A stretch of DNA of 7,261 bases from Treponema sp. Lineage in GTDB: Bacteria > Spirochaetota > Spirochaetia > Treponematales > Breznakiellaceae. Shown here piece after piece: positions 6,928-7,261 of this stretch; positions within the stretch are counted from its first letter, which is position 1; each line of letters starts with the position of its first letter. Below the pieces are notes generated by a model that had not been told where the DNA came from, ran no database searches, and worked only from the letters and a program-made list of their open reading frames with translations. Made by a program: the position numbers and the translations under genes. The DNA is taken from contig JAIRRR010000126.1 in NCBI GenBank assembly GCA_031255875.1, positions 1 through 7,261 on the forward strand, given 5' to 3'.

Positions 6928-7261
6928 ATGAAGCGGAAACTGCCCATCGGCATACAGGACTTCGCGAGTATCCGGCAAGATGACTTTGTGTATGTGGATA
7001 AGACCGCCCAGATCCATAGATTGGTAACCGGATCGGGGAGGACTTTCTTCCTGTCCCGGCCCAGGCGCTTCGGGAAATCCCTGCTCTGCTCGACCCTGGG
7101 GGCGCTGTTCGAGGGGCGGCGGGAACTTTTCGCCGCTGCCGAGGGACGGCCGGCCCTGGCGATTGATTCCCTGGACTGGGGATGGGAAAAGCGCCCGGTT
7201 ATCCGCCTTGACCTTAATCCCGGCAACTACACCCTTGGGACCGCTATTTTAAAAAGCCAGT
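6928..7261 (+). CDS. AAA-ATPase_like (PF09820) family protein, N-terminal part (3' partial)
   Basis: The visible 111 residues match the N-terminus of the AAA-ATPase_like family, whose full members usually reach about 500-600 residues and often end in a PD-(D/E)XK-like nuclease domain (not visible here). Diagnostic features are the opening LPIGIQDFASIR, the YVDKT motif near residues 22-26, and FFLSRPRRFGKSLL (about 40-53) with the P-loop Gly-Lys-Ser. STLGALFEGRRELF and a RLDLNPGNYT strand follow. The ATG at 6928 is chosen because family members begin a few residues before LPIGI, although no Shine-Dalgarno precedes it. The function of the family is not established; members are often multi-copy in gut Treponema and Bacteroides, and mobile or defence roles have only been suggested. 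The gene is not obviously linked to the efflux operon. Confidence 0.88.
   Translation, partial: MKRKLPIGIQDFASIRQDDFVYVDKTAQIHRLVTGSGRTFFLSRPRRFGKSLLCSTLGALFEGRRELFAAAEGRPALAIDSLDWGWEKRPVIRLDLNPGNYTLGTAILKSQ

Noticed and set aside
5921..6931. A single 336-residue protein spanning the PII tail, hairpin and patatin relic
   Set aside because: Its only start lies 155 bases inside the PII-like gene, the first ~85 residues are Arg/Pro-rich noise through a hairpin, and only the middle has family motifs. I keep only the patatin part.
6663..7226. Open frame of 187 codons on the - strand over the ATPase start
   Set aside because: It is antisense to the clear PF09820 N-terminus, Arg/Ser/Pro-rich and without motifs.
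6147..7261. A patatin plus ATPase anti-phage system
   Set aside because: The patatin part is broken and the ATPase belongs to a broad multi-copy family. There is no nucleotide cyclase or other defence gene in the window, so adjacency alone does not support a system.

Overview
The window is GC-rich bacterial DNA with tightly packed genes, all on the + strand. It holds the 3' part of a multidrug-efflux operon, then a decayed region, then the 5' end of an unrelated ATPase gene. The organism is most likely a Gram-negative bacterium of spirochaete (Treponema-like) type. This is an inference from three things: a periplasmic adaptor without the usual alpha-helical hairpin, as described for Borrelia BesA; a PG0541-type PII-like gene attached to the RND gene; and an AAA-ATPase_like (PF09820) gene of a kind often multi-copy in gut Treponema and Bacteroides. 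The high GC argues against Borrelia itself and against most Bacteroides. No rRNA or tRNA is present to settle it.

Positions 2-6075 form one operon of four genes: an outer-membrane TolC-type channel (5' end outside the window), a lipoprotein adaptor, an RND inner-membrane pump of 1074 residues, and a small PII-like protein with a proline-rich tail. The first two genes overlap by 4 bp (ATGA), the second and third are 13 bp apart, and the third and fourth overlap by 4 bp (ATGA). Good Shine-Dalgarno sequences precede genes 2, 3 and 4. Together they should make a tripartite proton-driven exporter running from inner membrane to outside, with the PII-like protein as a probable cytoplasmic accessory or sensor. 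A perfect 13-bp GC hairpin 15 bases after the last stop probably marks the operon's end, although it has no T-tract.

Positions 6119-6927 (about 800 bases) carry no intact gene I can defend. One frame encodes an unmistakable patatin-like phospholipase core: a nucleophile-elbow-like GTSAVS, the middle region, the DGG catalytic-Asp motif and SLGTG. It lacks a usable in-frame start, has lost the last glycine of GxSxG, lacks most of the segment between the oxyanion loop and the nucleophile, and seems to change frame near its 3' end. I call it a pseudogene.

From 6928 to the window end is the N-terminal part of an AAA-ATPase_like protein with a clear P-loop; it runs off the edge. I see no CRISPR array, insertion sequence, tRNA or rRNA. 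The most interesting points are the hairpin-less adaptor, the PII-like protein with its unusual tail, and the patatin relic beside the ATPase gene. I do not see convincing evidence for a wholly new system.
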